From assembly GCF_002019795.1 (NCBI RefSeq), contig NZ_KV917381.1, positions 4,186,068 through 4,250,067 of the forward strand: DNA of 64,000 nucleotides. The letters are read 5' to 3'. The notes under the pieces were generated by a model. That model ran no database searches. It was not told where the DNA came from and saw nothing but the letters and a program-made list of their open reading frames with translations. Positions 62,188 through 64,000 of the stretch are shown in pieces (within the stretch, counting starts at the first letter, position 1; each line of letters opens with the position of its first letter). Position numbers and translations under genes: made by a program. Source of the stretch: Bacillus alkalicellulosilyticus (lineage in GTDB: Bacteria > Bacillota > Bacilli > Bacillales > Bacillaceae_F).

Positions 62188-64000
62188 TTACATCATTCCA
62201 AATTCGGCTATCGTGTGCTGTTGAAGGTTACGTATCGCTTTTAACGCAAGCATGAGCTCTTCTTTTTCTCTTGAACGTAAGCGAGTGAAGACAATTTCAC
62301 TTGTGCTTTGTTCATTTCGCTTATACTTGGACCATCCTTGTGTAACTCTAGTGTGGAGTACGACGCTATAGGCGTATTTCACCTCATCAACGGTTGACTC
62401 AGATAAAATATTTTCTTTTTTCAGCGTCTCTAGTTTTTGTAATGGCGTCCCCTCTACAATATGATGCTTAGCTGCAAGCATTTGCAGAGAGTGATGAAAC
62501 GGGAACAATGCATCTTTTTTGATATCAATTGATTTTCGTTTCTTTCTAAATAACGCACGTACCGGGTGGTCTAGCATCGGTACGGGCTGGTCTCGTTCGA
62601 TTTCTGCCATTCGGTAAAAGAAGATCCGAGATTGTTGGACTTGTGTTTTTACTTCTTTTACAAATTGGTCATGGAGTCTTTGATCTCCGTGTATCAGACG
62701 GAAGGATAAGAAATTTTGTGCAAGAAGGATGTTGTCATTCGTGGCTCGTAACGCCCAGTTTCGGAGGCGTGTCTGCCAAGCTGGAATGCTTCCCCTCCAG
62801 TTCTCTTCACTTGCCATCATCTTGCCGTCACACTTTTTATAGCCGGCATGTTCAAGATGGTCGACAATCGCTTGACCAAGGCGAGCAAAGTAACTTTCGC
62901 TGTTCTCACCTTCACCATAGACAAGAAAATGGTCTTGGTCGGTTAATAAAAATTGTTCGGCTCGTCCACCACTTCCCATTGCATAAAAGCAAAACGGAGC
63001 AGGCGGACGACCATGTCCTGTTTGCTCTAGCTGTTTTACTGCTAAATCCACACTATGCGATAGTAAACGGTCATACAGCTTAGTAATCATTTCTAATGTG
63101 TGAATAATAGGGATTTCATCATGGAGTAGCTGTTGCAAAACATCATAGATTGCAAATTTTACATTGGGCAGAGTCTCATATGAGGATTCCTCAATCGTTT
63201 GAACGATTTCTAACGTGCCATGGTTTTTCTTTCTTAATAAGTCTGCCATCGTCACCATGCCAATTACTTTTTGTTTGTCAACGACTGGTAGGTGTTTAAT
63301 CCCGCTCATTAAAAAGGTGGACATCGCCTCATAATAGTAGGCATTATGACTGATTGTAACTGGGTTTTTAGACATAATATCCTCGGCCACTGCCGCTCGT
63401 TTGTCCGCTGCAATTACACGAACCACAAGGTCTTTTTCCGTAATAATTCCTTTAAGGTGTTGTTGCTCATCAAGGACAACGACGGAACTGACTGAATGTG
63501 TCGCCATCGTTTCAGCTACTTTTTGAATCGGTTCTTGTTCTTGAACGGATACGACTGGCCCATTCATCACATCACAAATCCGTCTTATAAAAGCCTCGCT
63601 CTCTCCCCACTGGTTTGCTAGCTTGACTTGCTCTGCGAGGGATCCATAAATGTCACGGAGCCGAACGGCGACTTGTCGTAAAATATAATCTCTCACACTA
63701 TCATCATGCCAGCGTTCTTCAATGACAGAGTACGGAATTTGCAAGCAACTGCATGGGGCTAACGCTCTCACTTCGACTGTATAGGAATGCGGGTGATGAT
63801 TGGGTTCACCGAGAAAATCGGCGAGACTTGAAAATCCGATAATATCACCCGTTTCCAATATTTCAAGTACTTCTTGGTGATTTAGGGATTTATCATCTTG
63901 AATAAAGACCTCTGCCATCCCTGATAGGATGAGCAGAAGCCCTTCACGAGGCGTTTTTGAATAAAGTACTTTCTCAGACTTTTCATAGTCTTTCAGATTG
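62188..64000 (-). CDS. CBS-pair/DUF294 nucleotidyltransferase-like protein, 5' end cut off
   Basis: More than 600 residues. From the right edge: end of a cyclic-nucleotide-binding-like domain (LLLILSGMAEVF), a CBS pair (~150-270: VLDEQQHLKGIITEKDLVVR, VVDKQKVIGMVTMADLL), then DUF294 with GSGGRAEQFLLTDQDH, the nucleotidyltransferase core, and its C-terminal domain. The frame is open past position 64000. It resembles the signal proteins next to acetate or cation transporters. Ligand unknown. Confidence 0.88.
   Translation of the reverse strand, partial: NLKDYEKSEKVLYSKTPREGLLLILSGMAEVFIQDDKSLNHQEVLEILETGDIIGFSSLADFLGEPNHHPHSYTVEVRALAPCSCLQIPYSVIEERWHDDSVRDYILRQVAVRLRDIYGSLAEQVKLANQWGESEAFIRRICDVMNGPVVSVQEQEPIQKVAETMATHSVSSVVVLDEQQHLKGIITEKDLVVRVIAADKRAAVAEDIMSKNPVTISHNAYYYEAMSTFLMSGIKHLPVVDKQKVIGMVTMADLLRKKNHGTLEIVQTIEESSYETLPNVKFAIYDVLQQLLHDEIPIIHTLEMITKLYDRLLSHSVDLAVKQLEQTGHGRPPAPFCFYAMGSGGRAEQFLLTDQDHFLVYGEGENSESYFARLGQAIVDHLEHAGYKKCDGKMMASEENWRGSIPAWQTRLRNWALRATNDNILLAQNFLSFRLIHGDQRLHDQFVKEVKTQVQQSRIFFYRMAEIERDQPVPMLDHPVRALFRKKRKSIDIKKDALFPFHHSLQMLAAKHHIVEGTPLQKLETLKKENILSESTVDEVKYAYSVVLHTRVTQGWSKYKRNEQSTSEIVFTRLRSREKEELMLALKAIRNLQQHTIAEFGMM

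Overview
The window is a stretch of a low-GC, endospore-forming Bacillaceae chromosome. Evidence: a spoIIID-mbl-flhO-flhP block ordered as in Bacillus subtilis, a ComK homologue, a SpoIIP-type amidase, a YjcZ-like small sporulation protein, AGGAGG-type ribosome binding sites, frequent TTG/GTG starts and an LPXTG surface protein. The genus cannot be fixed by eye; an alkaliphile-type Bacillus relative is a guess. Both edges cut genes: an MFS transporter on the left and a CBS/nucleotidyltransferase-like protein on the right.

Region by region. (1) 1-9.8 kb is an accessory strip: two lipoproteins, a decayed LXG polymorphic toxin with its immunity gene, small membrane genes, and three successive relics of the 3' end of a galU gene, each with the same hairpin. 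(2) 9.8-26.9 kb is a Wzx/Wzy-type capsule or exopolysaccharide operon read right to left: Wzz-like modulator, tyrosine kinase, PHP phosphatase, an EAR (epsC) antitermination RNA candidate, nucleotide-sugar 4,6-dehydratase, a dead pseudopilin gene, initiating sugar-phosphate transferase, epimerase/reductase, WbuB-like transferase, a CapE/RmlD-like/CapG set for an L-FucNAc-type sugar, Wzy, two glycosyltransferases, a UDP-sugar dehydrogenase and Wzx. A LytR-CpsA-Psr ligase diverges from it. (3) 27-41.5 kb holds small and envelope genes: an NlpC/P60 peptidase, comK divergent from an alternative sigma factor, an SRAP protein, a SpoIIP-like membrane amidase behind an ECF sigma gene that is broken by a 185-bp MITE, a DUF1450 gene under a perfect Fur box, and a PadR pair. 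(4) 41.7-49.9 kb: c-di-AMP riboswitch plus ktrAB, DUF3231, intact galU, a PAS-GGDEF-EAL protein, and fabZ. (5) 50-58.7 kb: an ECF sigma/anti-sigma pair, the flhO-flhP-mbl-spoIIID block, a SigM/YhdL-like pair and a cell-wall-anchored chitinase. (6) 58.7-64 kb: a ClbS/DfsB-like protein, a second decayed toxin locus with an imm11-type immunity gene, a DEDDh exonuclease and the CBS protein.

The common theme is the cell envelope: surface polysaccharide, wall enzymes, envelope-stress sigma factors and contact toxins. The most unusual signals are non-coding. Three ~190-bp intergenic elements are built of two forward and two inverted modules at a ~52-bp step, and two unrelated tandem arrays have the same 51-52-bp period. 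A hairpin-ended MITE carries a clear 7-bp target duplication. The galU 3' end has been left behind three times. I found no CRISPR array, rRNA or convincing tRNA.
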